Source: Stentor roeselii
Taxonomy: Eukaryota > Ciliophora > Heterotrichea > Heterotrichida > Stentoridae
Direction of reading: 5' to 3'
Length of the DNA stretch: 64,000 bases
NCBI GenBank assembly: GCA_006503475.1
Contig: RSEH01000032.1
Span: 1-64,000 of the forward strand
Shown piece by piece: positions 35,808 through 45,172 of this stretch. The notes beneath the pieces are model-generated. The model saw nothing but the letters and a program-made list of their open reading frames with translations, did not search any database and had not been told where the DNA came from. Within the stretch, counting starts at the first letter, position 1. Every line of letters starts with the position of its first letter. A program made the translations under genes and the position numbers.

Positions 35808-37091
35808 ATGGAACACCTTACAACAACAACAATTCATCAAAACCAACAAGATTTCTTCGATCTTTCAAATATTATTGTTTACGAGATTGATAATATCGTC
35901 ATTAAATTACTATACAAGTACAACTTTCCCCTTAATTTTAAAGACTACTGTGATATTTCACTTAAAAGTATATCGGGTTCAGTATATGTCTATCTTCAAT
36001 TTCCAATCCACAACTTTAATCAAAGCACATTCACAATGTATTTTGATGAAAATAGTGAATTTCCGATAAAAGATGCTTTATGTTCTGATGAAATATTACA
36101 TAACGGCGATTTAGACTTTCAAGGAAAAAGAATTGTATACAATTCTTTTAATGATAATGAAAATAAAGTCTCATTATTAAGCAGTCCCAGGAATAATGTG
36201 TCACTTGTAGTTAAAATATTATGTGATACTTACACTTCAGATGGTTATAATCGCGTTACTGACAGAAGAGGGAATAAATTTATTTGTGGTCTTTTGAAAA
36301 GGGTTAATGAAAATAAAATTTTAATATACCGACCTTTATCATTAGTCTTACCTGACAGAGAAAAAATCATCAAGACTGCATATAACCGATTCACTTTTGA
36401 TAACATTTTAAACTCTATCGTATGTAAAAAAATGAAGGCATGTTATGAATTCTTAGATAGAAATAATTTCGACTTTAATTATTTTGACTGTTCTGGTAAC
36501 AGATGCTATTGTTCAAAATGTTTTCCAAACAAATGGATAAACAGTCAGGTGATTGCTGGAGAAACTTATGTAATTCCAAGAGGTTGGATCAGATTCGGCT
36601 TAAAGATTCCAGTTATTTTATCCCAGCAAAACGATGTATGGAATAAATGGTGTAATGTATTTCATGGAACTAATCCCGAAGCAGCGAAATCAATAATAAA
36701 ACACAGGACCTTGCTTATAAACAAAGACATAAAATCTGATGGAATAAGAGTAGGAAAAAACTGTTCTGCAGAAGAATGGAATAATTATTACTTGACTCCT
36801 CATATTTGTTATTCATCGCATCCTTGGTATAGTCATATTATTCAAATTGAACCAATAAATGGAAAGAGAAGATATGCTCAAGTTGTTTTAGCTTGCAAGA
36901 TCAGATATGGAATTTATCAAAAGCAATGTGAAACTGAAGGAGGATTAAAGGAAATCTTTGATGATTATAGTATTATTGAAAGGGAACAGATTGAATGGTA
37001 TTCTTCGAAAAGAGGATGTGTCGTACCTTATGGGGTATTAGTTAGAATATTTGGAAAAGCGAAAAAGAGGGTGGTAACGAGATTGGCTTAA
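35808..37091 (+). CDS. HGT-motif ADP-ribosyltransferase-like family protein, copy 1
   Basis: 427 residues. The N-terminal half (KDYCDISLKSISG..., ALCSDEILHNGDLDF..., VTDRRGNKFICGLLK) is an unknown conserved module. A C-x-C-x2-C cluster (GNRCYCSKCFP, ~240) and PRGWIRFGLK lead into a C-terminal domain with FHGTNPEAAKSII, YLTPHICYSSHPWYS, and IEWYSSKRGCVVPYGVLVRIFG. The HGT, the SPxICYxxHPxY stretch and the terminal segment are the order expected for a PARP-like ART fold (beta1 His-Gly-Thr, Tyr strand, ART Glu-equivalent), but the assignment is by motif only. It would act on protein, nucleic acid or small-molecule targets; unknown. Confidence 0.7.
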   Translation: MEHLTTTTIHQNQQDFFDLSNIIVYEIDNIVIKLLYKYNFPLNFKDYCDISLKSISGSVYVYLQFPIHNFNQSTFTMYFDENSEFPIKDALCSDEILHNGDLDFQGKRIVYNSFNDNENKVSLLSSPRNNVSLVVKILCDTYTSDGYNRVTDRRGNKFICGLLKRVNENKILIYRPLSLVLPDREKIIKTAYNRFTFDNILNSIVCKKMKACYEFLDRNNFDFNYFDCSGNRCYCSKCFPNKWINSQVIAGETYVIPRGWIRFGLKIPVILSQQNDVWNKWCNVFHGTNPEAAKSIIKHRTLLINKDIKSDGIRVGKNCSAEEWNNYYLTPHICYSSHPWYSHIIQIEPINGKRRYAQVVLACKIRYGIYQKQCETEGGLKEIFDDYSIIEREQIEWYSSKRGCVVPYGVLVRIFGKAKKRVVTRLA

Positions 37092-37550
37092 AGGAAAAAT
37101 TCAGTTTAGGATAACTGAATATTTATATGCTTATATAAGTAAATAATTTTTTTATAGAGAATTAGGAGATTGATTCTTTAATCGGATAATTCATAGTAAT
37201 AAAATTCTGATTATATGATTTTGTTTATTTTAGATAAATTTTACTAAAGCTAATTTATTTTGAATTCTGAAAACAGAGAGTTGAGAAAAGATGATGTTTT
37301 GGAATAGATAGTATTGATTTATTAGTTATTTGATACTGTGAGAGGGGTTAATATGGTTTTAGTATTAGGTTTGTATTTTTTTTATATTATTTCCTTATTT
37401 GGTTTTGTATATGAGCTAATTAGTTGTTTTAATAATAATTAGATTGCTTCAATATCATAATTAAACTATGAAAACCTGATAATTACTCTCAAGTACTAAA
37501 TCTAATACAATACCTCCCTATTTATAGACATTCCAATTCTCTAAAAAGAA
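37092..37550. other. Intergenic
   Basis: About 460 bp, AT-rich with several T-runs; no coding character, RNA gene or repeat seen. Confidence 0.35.
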
Positions 37551-38846
37551 ATGCAACCAAATTTCCTCCCAAACCAGTCAAAAGATCCAAATCCCCCATT
37601 CAACCCACTGTCTCATTCCAACTTGAACCTTCCTCAAATCCTAAAAAAAAGCAACCAGTTAATATCTCAATTCAACTTTCCAAGCAATTTCCTAAACTAC
37701 TGCGAAATCGTTCTGAAAATTTCATCGAATTCCCTTCACCTAATGTTAAAATTTCCAACATCAAGCTACCGAATAAACGCAGTCTCAATGTACTTCTTAG
37801 AAAATTCTTACTTTCCAATATCAGATGCTTTGAAATCCTATGAAATCCTTCATAATGGCGACAATGACTTCCGAGGTAAAACAATTAATTACCCAGAGTT
37901 TTCAAACAACGAGGCAAAAGTTTCTTTTTCTAAAGACCCAGGAGCCCTTTCTCTTTTAGTTCGTCTTTGTGAAGACACTTTCACATCAATCAACTCAAAA
38001 TACATCACCGACCGAAGAGGAAACAAAGAAATCGTAGGACTAATGAAAAGTCTAAAAATCTTCAAAATTTTCATAAAAATCCCTGAAAAAACATCAGATT
38101 ATCTCCTTTCAGTAAAAACTCCATCTTCTTTTTTCTCTTTTTCTAAACTTCCAGAGGTTTACAATTGTCCTCGAATGCAATCTTGTTACAATTTTTTAAT
38201 AAGTCAAAATTTCAACATTAGGAATTTTGATGGAAATGGAAATCGATGTTATTGTTCTTATTGTTTTCCTGTTAATTGGATTGATTCTCAAAGTATCGGT
38301 GGAGAAATTTATATTATTCCAAGAGGGTGGGCAAGGTTTGGTCTTAAGATGCCTATTGTTTTAAATCAACAAAATAATATTTGGGAAAATTGGTGTAATG
38401 CCTTTCATGGAACTAACCCGAGTAGAGCGAAGTCAATCATTGAACATAACACCCTGCTTATTAATAAAGATATCAAAATTGATGGAGTTAAAGTATCGAA
38501 AAATTGTTCTCGAGAAGAGTGGAATAAATATTTTGTTAGTCCTCATATTTGTTATGCCTCGCATCCTTGGTATAGTCAGGTTTGTCAGGTTGAAGATAGG
38601 AATGGAAAGAAAAGGTTTGCTCAGGTTGTTTTGATTTGTAAGATTCGATATGGGATTTATCAAAAACAACCAGAAACTGAAGGAGGACAGAAAAAGATTT
38701 TTGATGATTATTCGATTATTAATGAAAATGAAATTGAATGGTTTTCGGATAAGAGGGGATGTATTGTTCCTTATGGTGTTCTGGTTAGGTCGTTTGGAGA
38801 GAAGAAATTGGAGGAGATTAATAGGTTGAGTTATGAGACTTTATAG
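37551..38846 (+). CDS. HGT-motif ADP-ribosyltransferase-like family protein, copy 2
   Basis: 431 residues, tandem paralogue of the upstream gene. Shared motifs: SYEILHNGDNDFRG, TDRRGNKEIVGLMK, GNRCYCSYCFP, PRGWARFGLKMPIV, FHGTNPSRAKSIIEHNTLLINKD, SPHICYASHPWYS, IFDDYSIINENEIEWFS, GCIVPYGVLVRSFG. The C-terminal half is more conserved than the N-terminal ~60 residues, which are Pro/Asn-rich and variable. Reading frame intact. Function unknown beyond the family inference. Confidence 0.72.
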   Translation: MQPNFLPNQSKDPNPPFNPLSHSNLNLPQILKKSNQLISQFNFPSNFLNYCEIVLKISSNSLHLMLKFPTSSYRINAVSMYFLENSYFPISDALKSYEILHNGDNDFRGKTINYPEFSNNEAKVSFSKDPGALSLLVRLCEDTFTSINSKYITDRRGNKEIVGLMKSLKIFKIFIKIPEKTSDYLLSVKTPSSFFSFSKLPEVYNCPRMQSCYNFLISQNFNIRNFDGNGNRCYCSYCFPVNWIDSQSIGGEIYIIPRGWARFGLKMPIVLNQQNNIWENWCNAFHGTNPSRAKSIIEHNTLLINKDIKIDGVKVSKNCSREEWNKYFVSPHICYASHPWYSQVCQVEDRNGKKRFAQVVLICKIRYGIYQKQPETEGGQKKIFDDYSIINENEIEWFSDKRGCIVPYGVLVRSFGEKKLEEINRLSYETL

Positions 38847-40373
38847 TCATGCTGATTAGAATAGGGTTAATTTTAGGATATTTTATAGGGTTTTAGGACT
38901 TTTTATTAGAATTAGTGGAGTTTATTATTATTAAAGAAAGAATATTTAAATATAAAGATAATTAATATGTTTGTTTATGATTTATTGCAGAAATTCACTT
39001 TTCCTTTGATTTTTCTTTGATACTCTTTTAATTTATAGTATCAAGCTTTTTTCGAGAATTTTTCATATCTTGCATTGATCATTGATCATTTGGTATAAAA
39101 GTATATGAATTATACCAGGATAAAATATGAAATATCATTCTTTTTAAATAGTACCATATTATTTATGTAGAAATCATCGACAGAATCAAAATTCAGTAAT
39201 AAAGTTATAATTATTCTTACTTATTGAATACTTAAACATATAATTTTTCAGTAAAAATAGCTAAAATCTTCAACTCTGTGATGAAGGTATCTTCATATTC
39301 AATTATCTCAAATAAAAGTCCATCCTGAGCATATCTAATTAAATCAGTGAATAAATTCTATCATTTCTTTCAATTGAAGAACATTATATTTATTTATTTC
39401 AGGATTCAAGGTTCTTTTAGGTGTAATTAAATAGTTAAAAGCATTCAAGTTTACAAGAAATAATTAAAACAAAAATTAGTACTTATATCAACTAAAGAAT
39501 CTATGAAAAGATCAGAAATTTATATGTAAGTATTAAATCTCTAAGAAAAGTTATTTAAAATCCTTTTTTGATTGATTTACTTTAAGTCTTAAAATACTCA
39601 AGATTCAATGAATATAAAATAGATTTTTAATTAAAATACCTTATTTTTAACATATAAAGTCAACATCTGCAAGAATCTAAAATATATTTCGGATTAATAT
39701 CATAATTTCTATAAGATCTTGGAAGAGTATAGGGTTTAAGAAATTAGTCTTTAAAATTAAGGATCGGTTCAATAGTGAGATTTGGAATATGAATGATTAT
39801 TGGTTTATTTGGAGTTTATTGATTACATATGTAATTGTGATTACTTTATTCGAAAGTAGTGTAGATAAAATCATTCAAATTTATAGTTTATTAGGAAGTT
39901 ATTGATAATATATGTAATTATTATTTATTTATTCGAAAGTATTGTAGATTAAGTCATTGAAATTTATAGATTAGATACTTTAAAGAGTCAAGATTTATAA
40001 TTTAAGTATTAGTTTAAAGGTGCATATTTTAGTCTTCTTACAAAAGAATTTAAATTTCATTTTCATGTGAATTTTATATATAATTAGTGACTTATTTATC
40101 CATCTTATGGAATTTCTTTTAAGAGATTTTGGTTTTAATCAAATTTTCATCGAAAATCAAACCCTTAGCATTTCACAAAACAATTATCTAAAGTTATCCT
40201 ACTTAATAAAAATAAAAATCATTAAAATCAAAGAATTCAAATTTAAGCATAAGAATTTTACTAAATGTATTCAATCATTCATATTCGAAAAAAAATATTT
40301 CATAAATTCAAAGCAGCTCTATCAAGTTTTAATATTTTTAAACCTGTTGAAATAATTTCAGACAGATATAAAA
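38847..40373. other. Long AT-rich intergenic region
   Basis: About 1.5 kb without a convincing gene. It contains an imperfect direct repeat (listed separately) and a short alternation (ttgatcattgatcatt) near 39076. An 82-codon Lys/Ile-rich ORF at 40107-40355 looks like chance. The Kelch gene leader (atataaaaATG) ends it. Confidence 0.45.
39814..39975. repeat. Imperfect direct repeat, two ~80-bp copies
   Basis: Copy one (39814-39894) and copy two (39896-39975) share a common scaffold: ttattgat, atatgtaatt, tttattcgaaagta, tgtagat, tcatt, aaatttatag. Roughly three quarters of positions match by eye. No ORF and no terminal inverted repeats were seen, so this looks like a simple local duplication. 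Confidence 0.6.
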
Positions 40374-41639
40374 ATGAATTGCTTTCAAAGTGGATGCAAA
40401 AATATTCCAAGTTTATATTGCAGCTGTTCAAACGATATTGAGTACTGTTGTAGCTTACACATGGTTAATCATCTTAGTAAACCATCAATAAATAAACACA
40501 AGTTTTACTCATCTTTAAAGAATCTAGATCCAAATCTCAAATCACCCTTTATCGAAAAATTGAAACAATTGTTATTGGAACTAAACAGTAAAAAAACTCA
40601 GATATTTAAAATTGCTAGTGATTTCAATATCTTGGTTATTGAATGTGTAAAAAGAATTGATAAAATTATAAATTATAATAGAAGATTATTGAAAGAATCA
40701 ATCATTTCAAACCAAATCAATATAAGAGTATCAAATAAAAAAATATATAAAAATAATAATTTAAGTCTTGAAATGCTTCAACTTAATATAAAAGAACAGT
40801 CTAAAAATATGATTTTAGGAAAAATTATGAAAAATATTAAGACTTTTCAAAATTTTTTAAAAAAGTCTCAGAATGAATTAATAAAGCCAGATAATAGCAA
40901 GTTTTTATGTTACTTCATTAGCGATACCAAATCTTTAGTGAAGTTTAATACAAAAAACAATGTTTATATTAAAAAATATATAAATGAAATAGAACCTGTC
41001 GGCCGAAGACCTTCAATTTATTATTTAAATGATGGGAACATATTTTGTTATGGAGGCCAAAATGTTCCAACTACTTTTTATATAAATGATAAAAGTTTAA
41101 AGGTAACTCGGTTACCAAATGGCAGGGTTAGACATAGTGTAAGACCTGCATTTCACAATTCAAGAATTTATTGTTTCGGTGGATGGAGTGATTATTGTTT
41201 GGTTTCTGCTGATTATTTTGATATAAATACTCGAAGTTGGACTGAGATCGCCCCGCTTTCAAGTCCTCAATCAGATACTAGTCCGATTAAAGTTAAAGAT
41301 CAAATTATAATGACTGGATACCGAAACTTTTTGCAATCTTATGACACTAATCTAAATACATATAGAGATCTTAATTCAGGAATACAAATAGACGCTTTTA
41401 ATATTTTGTTAAAGTATAAGGAAATGATTTATCTTTTATGCAAAAAAATTTACTTCACAAAGAAAAGAAAAATAAATAAATGGAAGAGTGATCCAAGTAA
41501 AACAGTTGAATTTTATATGTCGAGCTCAATTCCTGTAATAAGAGGTAGTCGAGCTTATTTTATAGAAGAGTATTATAATATCTTCATGTTTGATTTTAAT
41601 GATCTAAGCTTAAAGTTGGTTACTAATGGAAGAATTTAG
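40374..41639 (+). CDS. B-box-like zinc module / coiled coil / Kelch propeller protein
   Basis: 421 residues. The N-terminal zinc module has C3, C8, C16, C18, C26, H29, H33 and H42, the same spacing pattern as the three WD40 family members in this window. A Lys-rich coiled coil follows (~60-185). The C-terminal ~230 residues are Kelch-like: YYLNDGNIFCYGGQN, FHNSRIYCFGGWSDY, followed by RSWTEIAPLSSP and later weaker blades. TRIM-like build without a RING. The start matches the module and has a TATAAAA leader. Likely an adaptor or sensor; target unknown. Confidence 0.75.
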   Translation: MNCFQSGCKNIPSLYCSCSNDIEYCCSLHMVNHLSKPSINKHKFYSSLKNLDPNLKSPFIEKLKQLLLELNSKKTQIFKIASDFNILVIECVKRIDKIINYNRRLLKESIISNQINIRVSNKKIYKNNNLSLEMLQLNIKEQSKNMILGKIMKNIKTFQNFLKKSQNELIKPDNSKFLCYFISDTKSLVKFNTKNNVYIKKYINEIEPVGRRPSIYYLNDGNIFCYGGQNVPTTFYINDKSLKVTRLPNGRVRHSVRPAFHNSRIYCFGGWSDYCLVSADYFDINTRSWTEIAPLSSPQSDTSPIKVKDQIIMTGYRNFLQSYDTNLNTYRDLNSGIQIDAFNILLKYKEMIYLLCKKIYFTKKRKINKWKSDPSKTVEFYMSSSIPVIRGSRAYFIEEYYNIFMFDFNDLSLKLVTNGRI

Positions 41640-41810
41640 ATAAATTAGAATTAGTTAATGAATCTTTTATAATATTATCTAGTAAGTGATGTTTTTAATG
41701 ATTTTTACAAATAATATCTGAATATTGAAATTTATAACTCAAATCATTCTCTACTGTTTAAGTCACTACCTATTTCAATTTTTAATAAGGATTTGTTAGT
41801 ATTGATTATC

Positions 41811-43070
41811 TTAATAATCATTTGCCTTTTTCTCAACCTCTTTTTTAACTTCAGCACCAAAGACTCTTACCAGCAAGCCATAAGGCACAATGCATCCTCT
41901 TCTTTTCGAAAACCATTCAATTTCATTTTTGGGTATAACTCGATAATCATCGAAAATCACCTTTTTTCCATTTTCCGTTTCCTTTTGTTTTCCATAAGTA
42001 TTAGACCTGATCTTACAAGCAACAACAACTTGGGCAAACAACTCAGTTCCATCCTCTTGTTTAAAAGGAAGGACATTACTGTACCAAGGATGAGAGGCAT
42101 AACATATATGTGGGGAGACGTAATATTTAAAGTACTCTTTTTTTGAAGCTTTTTTGCCTAGTCTCTTGCCATCAGATCGAATGTCTGAATTTATTAATAA
42201 AGTTTTATGTTGAATTATATTTTTGGCTGCTGTTGGGCTTGTTCCATGAAAAACATTGCACCACTTATCCCATATATCATTTTGACGTGCCATTAAAAAT
42301 GAGGTCTTGATTCCAAACCTGACCCATCCTCTTGGAATGATATAAGTTTCTCCTCCAATATTTTGATGATTTAAGTAATTTCCTGGAAAGCAAGAAATAC
42401 AATAACACCTTGTTCCTTTAGAGTGAAAAAAGCTAAGATCAAATTTACATTTAACAAGGTAATTATAGCATATCTGCTTGTAATCGCACCTATAAGTACT
42501 AGGCAATTTATAGTAAATTAAACTTGACGACGCATTTTCCACAATAATCTCTGAAAATTCGAGATTTTTCGGCATTTTTTTAAAAATTCGATGTTTTTTC
42601 ACTATTTTCAAAATTCCTACAATTTCTTTATTTCCTCTTCTATTTGTCACAATATTTAACAGCCCTTCTTCATATGTGCCTTCAAGAAGGGAGATTAATA
42701 AAGAGGTGACCATTCCAGGAGAATAAGAAAATGATACTGAATTATCATTAGAAGGGAATTCTGAGAATTTAATTGTATTGCCTTCGTAATCTTGGTCTTC
42801 ATTATGTAAAATTTCATTGGAATTTAAAGCTTTTTCTATTGGGAACTCTGGATTTGAAGGGTAATAAACTAGGCGCGTGTGTGATTGAGTGAAGTAAGTT
42901 GGAAATTTAATTTGGATGTATAAATTTGGAGGATTTATTAAAAGGGATATCTGGCAGAAGTTTTTAAAATCGCTTGTAAAGTTGCATTTAGTTAGAAGAT
43001 TTTCACTTTTACGTAAGATGTATCCTAGATTTAGGTTGCTGACTGATAGAAGATTAAGTTGTCTTTCCAT
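41811..43070 (-). CDS. HGT-motif ADP-ribosyltransferase-like family protein, copy 3
   Basis: 419 residues on the minus strand. Family motifs: NSNEILHNEDQDYEG, TNRRGNKEIVGILK, GTRCYCISCFP, PRGWVRFGIKTSFL, FHGTSPTAAKNIIQHKTLLINSD, SPHICYASHPWYS, GCIVPYGLLVRVFG. The linker between HGT and SPHICY carries extra Lys (GKKASKKEYFKY), shared with copy 4. Intact frame; start context aataaacaaATG. Function inferred only at fold level. Confidence 0.72.
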   Translation of the reverse strand: MERQLNLLSVSNLNLGYILRKSENLLTKCNFTSDFKNFCQISLLINPPNLYIQIKFPTYFTQSHTRLVYYPSNPEFPIEKALNSNEILHNEDQDYEGNTIKFSEFPSNDNSVSFSYSPGMVTSLLISLLEGTYEEGLLNIVTNRRGNKEIVGILKIVKKHRIFKKMPKNLEFSEIIVENASSSLIYYKLPSTYRCDYKQICYNYLVKCKFDLSFFHSKGTRCYCISCFPGNYLNHQNIGGETYIIPRGWVRFGIKTSFLMARQNDIWDKWCNVFHGTSPTAAKNIIQHKTLLINSDIRSDGKRLGKKASKKEYFKYYVSPHICYASHPWYSNVLPFKQEDGTELFAQVVVACKIRSNTYGKQKETENGKKVIFDDYRVIPKNEIEWFSKRRGCIVPYGLLVRVFGAEVKKEVEKKANDY

Positions 43071-43503
43071 TTGTTTATTCTATATATTCATAAAAAAATT
43101 AGAATTCCTTTTTTAAATATGGAAATGGATAGATTAGGTTTATTTTATTGAAGGGAAGAAATGATAGTTCTTTGATATTTTTAAAGATTATGGTCTTGCT
43201 TTAAGCATTAAATCTATGGAAATGAAAAATTGATAAAATTAAGGAATAAATTTATTTATTTTTCAATTTAAATGAAAAGTTTTAAATAGATTTGTAAAAT
43301 AAATATCATTTTCTTTGAAACACTTAAAATTTCCTAGCATATGCCCATCAGCTCTTTATGTATTAAAAAATGGATTAGGATTATTTTATAGTACCATGAA
43401 AATTATTTGTGAACTTTGAAGATATTAAAAGGACTGAATACCAATACTCAATTTTAAGTTAGTTTACAAGAATGTAACTATTTAAATAGGAAAACTTTAA
43501 CAT
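43071..43503. other. Intergenic
   Basis: About 430 bp, AT-rich, leading into the 34-bp tandem repeat. Nothing else recognised. Confidence 0.35.
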
Positions 43504-43663
43504 AGGTTTAGAATTCAAGACTAGAGCTTTCGAACAAAGGTTTAGAATTCAAGACTAGAGCTTTCGAACAAAGGTTTAGAATTCAAGACTAAAACTTTCA
43601 AACAAAGGTTTAGAATTCAAGACTAAAACTTTCAAACAAAGGTTTAGAATTCAAGACTAAAAC
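43504..43663. repeat. 34-bp tandem repeat, about 4.7 copies
   Basis: Copies start at 43504, 43538, 43572, 43606 and 43640. Unit begins aggtttagaattcaagacta. Copies 1-2 continue gagctttcgaacaa, copies 3-4 aaactttcaaacaa, so two sub-types sit in blocks, which suggests stepwise slippage or unequal exchange. No spacers, so not a CRISPR array. It lies ~130 bp upstream of a decayed gene. Confidence 0.92.
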
Positions 43664-43795
43664 CTCTGTAAAACTTCAAAAAATCAAATACTAATTTGAT
43701 CATATAAGAAAAGTTCAAAAATTATATTGAGAGAATTAAGAATATTCCAGGAGAATCTAACTTAAAATATGATGCTAGACAATACTTGATAAATA

Positions 43796-44435
43796 ATGGA
43801 AGGGTTGAATGATAAACCAGAACCTGTTGAATTACAATGAAAATTAGTAAAACTTCTTCCAATGGACATTGACCGAGATATTGACTATCTGTTTGAAATT
43901 ACCTGTGGAAAGCCATTTACATCAAAAACCAATCATTCGAAATCTACGACAGTGAAGAGCTTATCTGGAAGTACATGTACCTCGGCCCTTTTATCTCCTA
44001 AGAAGAAATGAAATCATCTTACGGAGCCTTCAAATTAAGACCCTCCACTTTAGTCTTTACAATCTTTGAGCTTTCTTCAAACTTGCCAGTGGGTTCGTTG
44101 CTTACACTTACAACTCACTAAGTAACAAAAGAGTCGATATCGGATCCATGTGGGTTACTCCAGCTGTTCAAAGAAATGGGTACTGCACTGAAGTTGTATT
44201 TCTTCTAGTAGACCATGCTTTCAATCAGGGATGTCAAAAAGTGGAATGGAAGTCCTTAATTATCAACTATCGGTCTAATCGCCTTGCTGAAAAATTGGGA
44301 TTTAAGTTGGAGGTTAATGCAAGGGATTGTGGTATTTTTAGGATGTGGATTATTGATGGGTATTACTTTGGTTTGATTAGGGAAGAATGGTTTGGGATGT
44401 GGAGAGATAAGGTTAGGTCTATGATTTTAGGATAA
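43796..44435 (+). pseudogene. GNAT-family (RimJ/RimL-like) acetyltransferase pseudogene
   Basis: A full-length footprint (~213 codons) of an N-acetyltransferase: MEGLNDKPEPVEL at the start, LPMDIDRDIDYLFEITCGKPF, SFEIYDSEELIWKYMYLGPF, then SNKRVDIGSMWVTPAVQRNGYCTEVVFLLVDHAF, and KVEWKSLIINYRSNRLAEKLGF. The Q/RxxG-type acetyl-CoA loop (QRNGYC) and the N..S.R..EKLGF helix are intact in the last frame. The frame is broken by two in-frame stops (near 43838 and 43995) and two frameshifts (near 43920 and 44090). None fits a 15- or 16-nt intron. Only the last segment is an open ORF (44148-44435). Probable host gene relic. Confidence 0.82.
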
Positions 44436-45172
44436 GTTATTCAAGAATTTTTTAATTGGGTGTTTTTAGGAGTCGGATTGTTTTGATTTGGTTTATTGTA
44501 GAAATTTAGTTATTACTTCAAGAGTTTATATTCAGATGAGAGATTACTATTTATTTTGTTTATATGTTAGTATTGTTTAGATGAGGAATTTGAAAGTGAA
44601 AAACCTCAAAAAAAGGATATTTTATAATCTATTGAAAATTGAATTGTAAATACTTAAACAAATACAATCAGCTAAAAACAAAACTATAATTTTTTGATAG
44701 TTGTGAATTTTAAGAGCGAGAGATATTAAGTTTTATCATAGGTTATCTTAATATACAAGAATAATTTTAAAACAATTTTAAAAAAAATCAACAATAATCC
44801 CTAAAATATGAATATTCTTTGAACTTTAACATAAATTCTCTCTTTAGAATTGAATGTCTTACTCAAAACTTATAATATCCTAATGATATATCATATTTTA
44901 AGATTTTTCAGGTATAAAAGTAATAATAGTTCAATAAATTAAGATATTTATACATTTTAATACCTAAACAATGTTATAATCAGTATTTTGTTTCATAATA
45001 TTCTTATGAATTTCAATCAAATATACTGAATGATTATTGCTGTTATATTCAAAGAATCAAATGAGAATAATTATAAAATAGAGCAAGAGCATTAAGGTAA
45101 ATATATCTTGAAACAAACAAACTTTTTTAGTATTCTAATAAATAAAGATTTCATAACTAACATCTAAATTAA
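44436..45172. other. Intergenic
   Basis: About 740 bp of AT-rich DNA after the GNAT relic; no coding character, RNA gene or repeat seen. Confidence 0.35.

Noticed and set aside
40107-40355. 82-codon Lys/Ile-rich ORF
   Set aside because: Composition expected by chance in AT-rich DNA; no domain, ends just before the Kelch gene leader.
41793-42146. Plus-strand 117-codon ORF
   Set aside because: Antisense to the third ART-like gene.
43504-43663. CRISPR-like array
   Set aside because: Units are contiguous without spacers, in a eukaryotic context.
43838-43997. Alternative genetic code (TGA or TAA read as sense)
   Set aside because: Only the decayed GNAT locus would need it; all intact genes use TAA, TAG and TGA as stops.
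43915-44100. Introns explaining the GNAT frame breaks
   Set aside because: The needed lengths are 2 mod 3 and no GT-AG pair of tiny-intron size fits; in-frame stops are also present, so decay is the better explanation.
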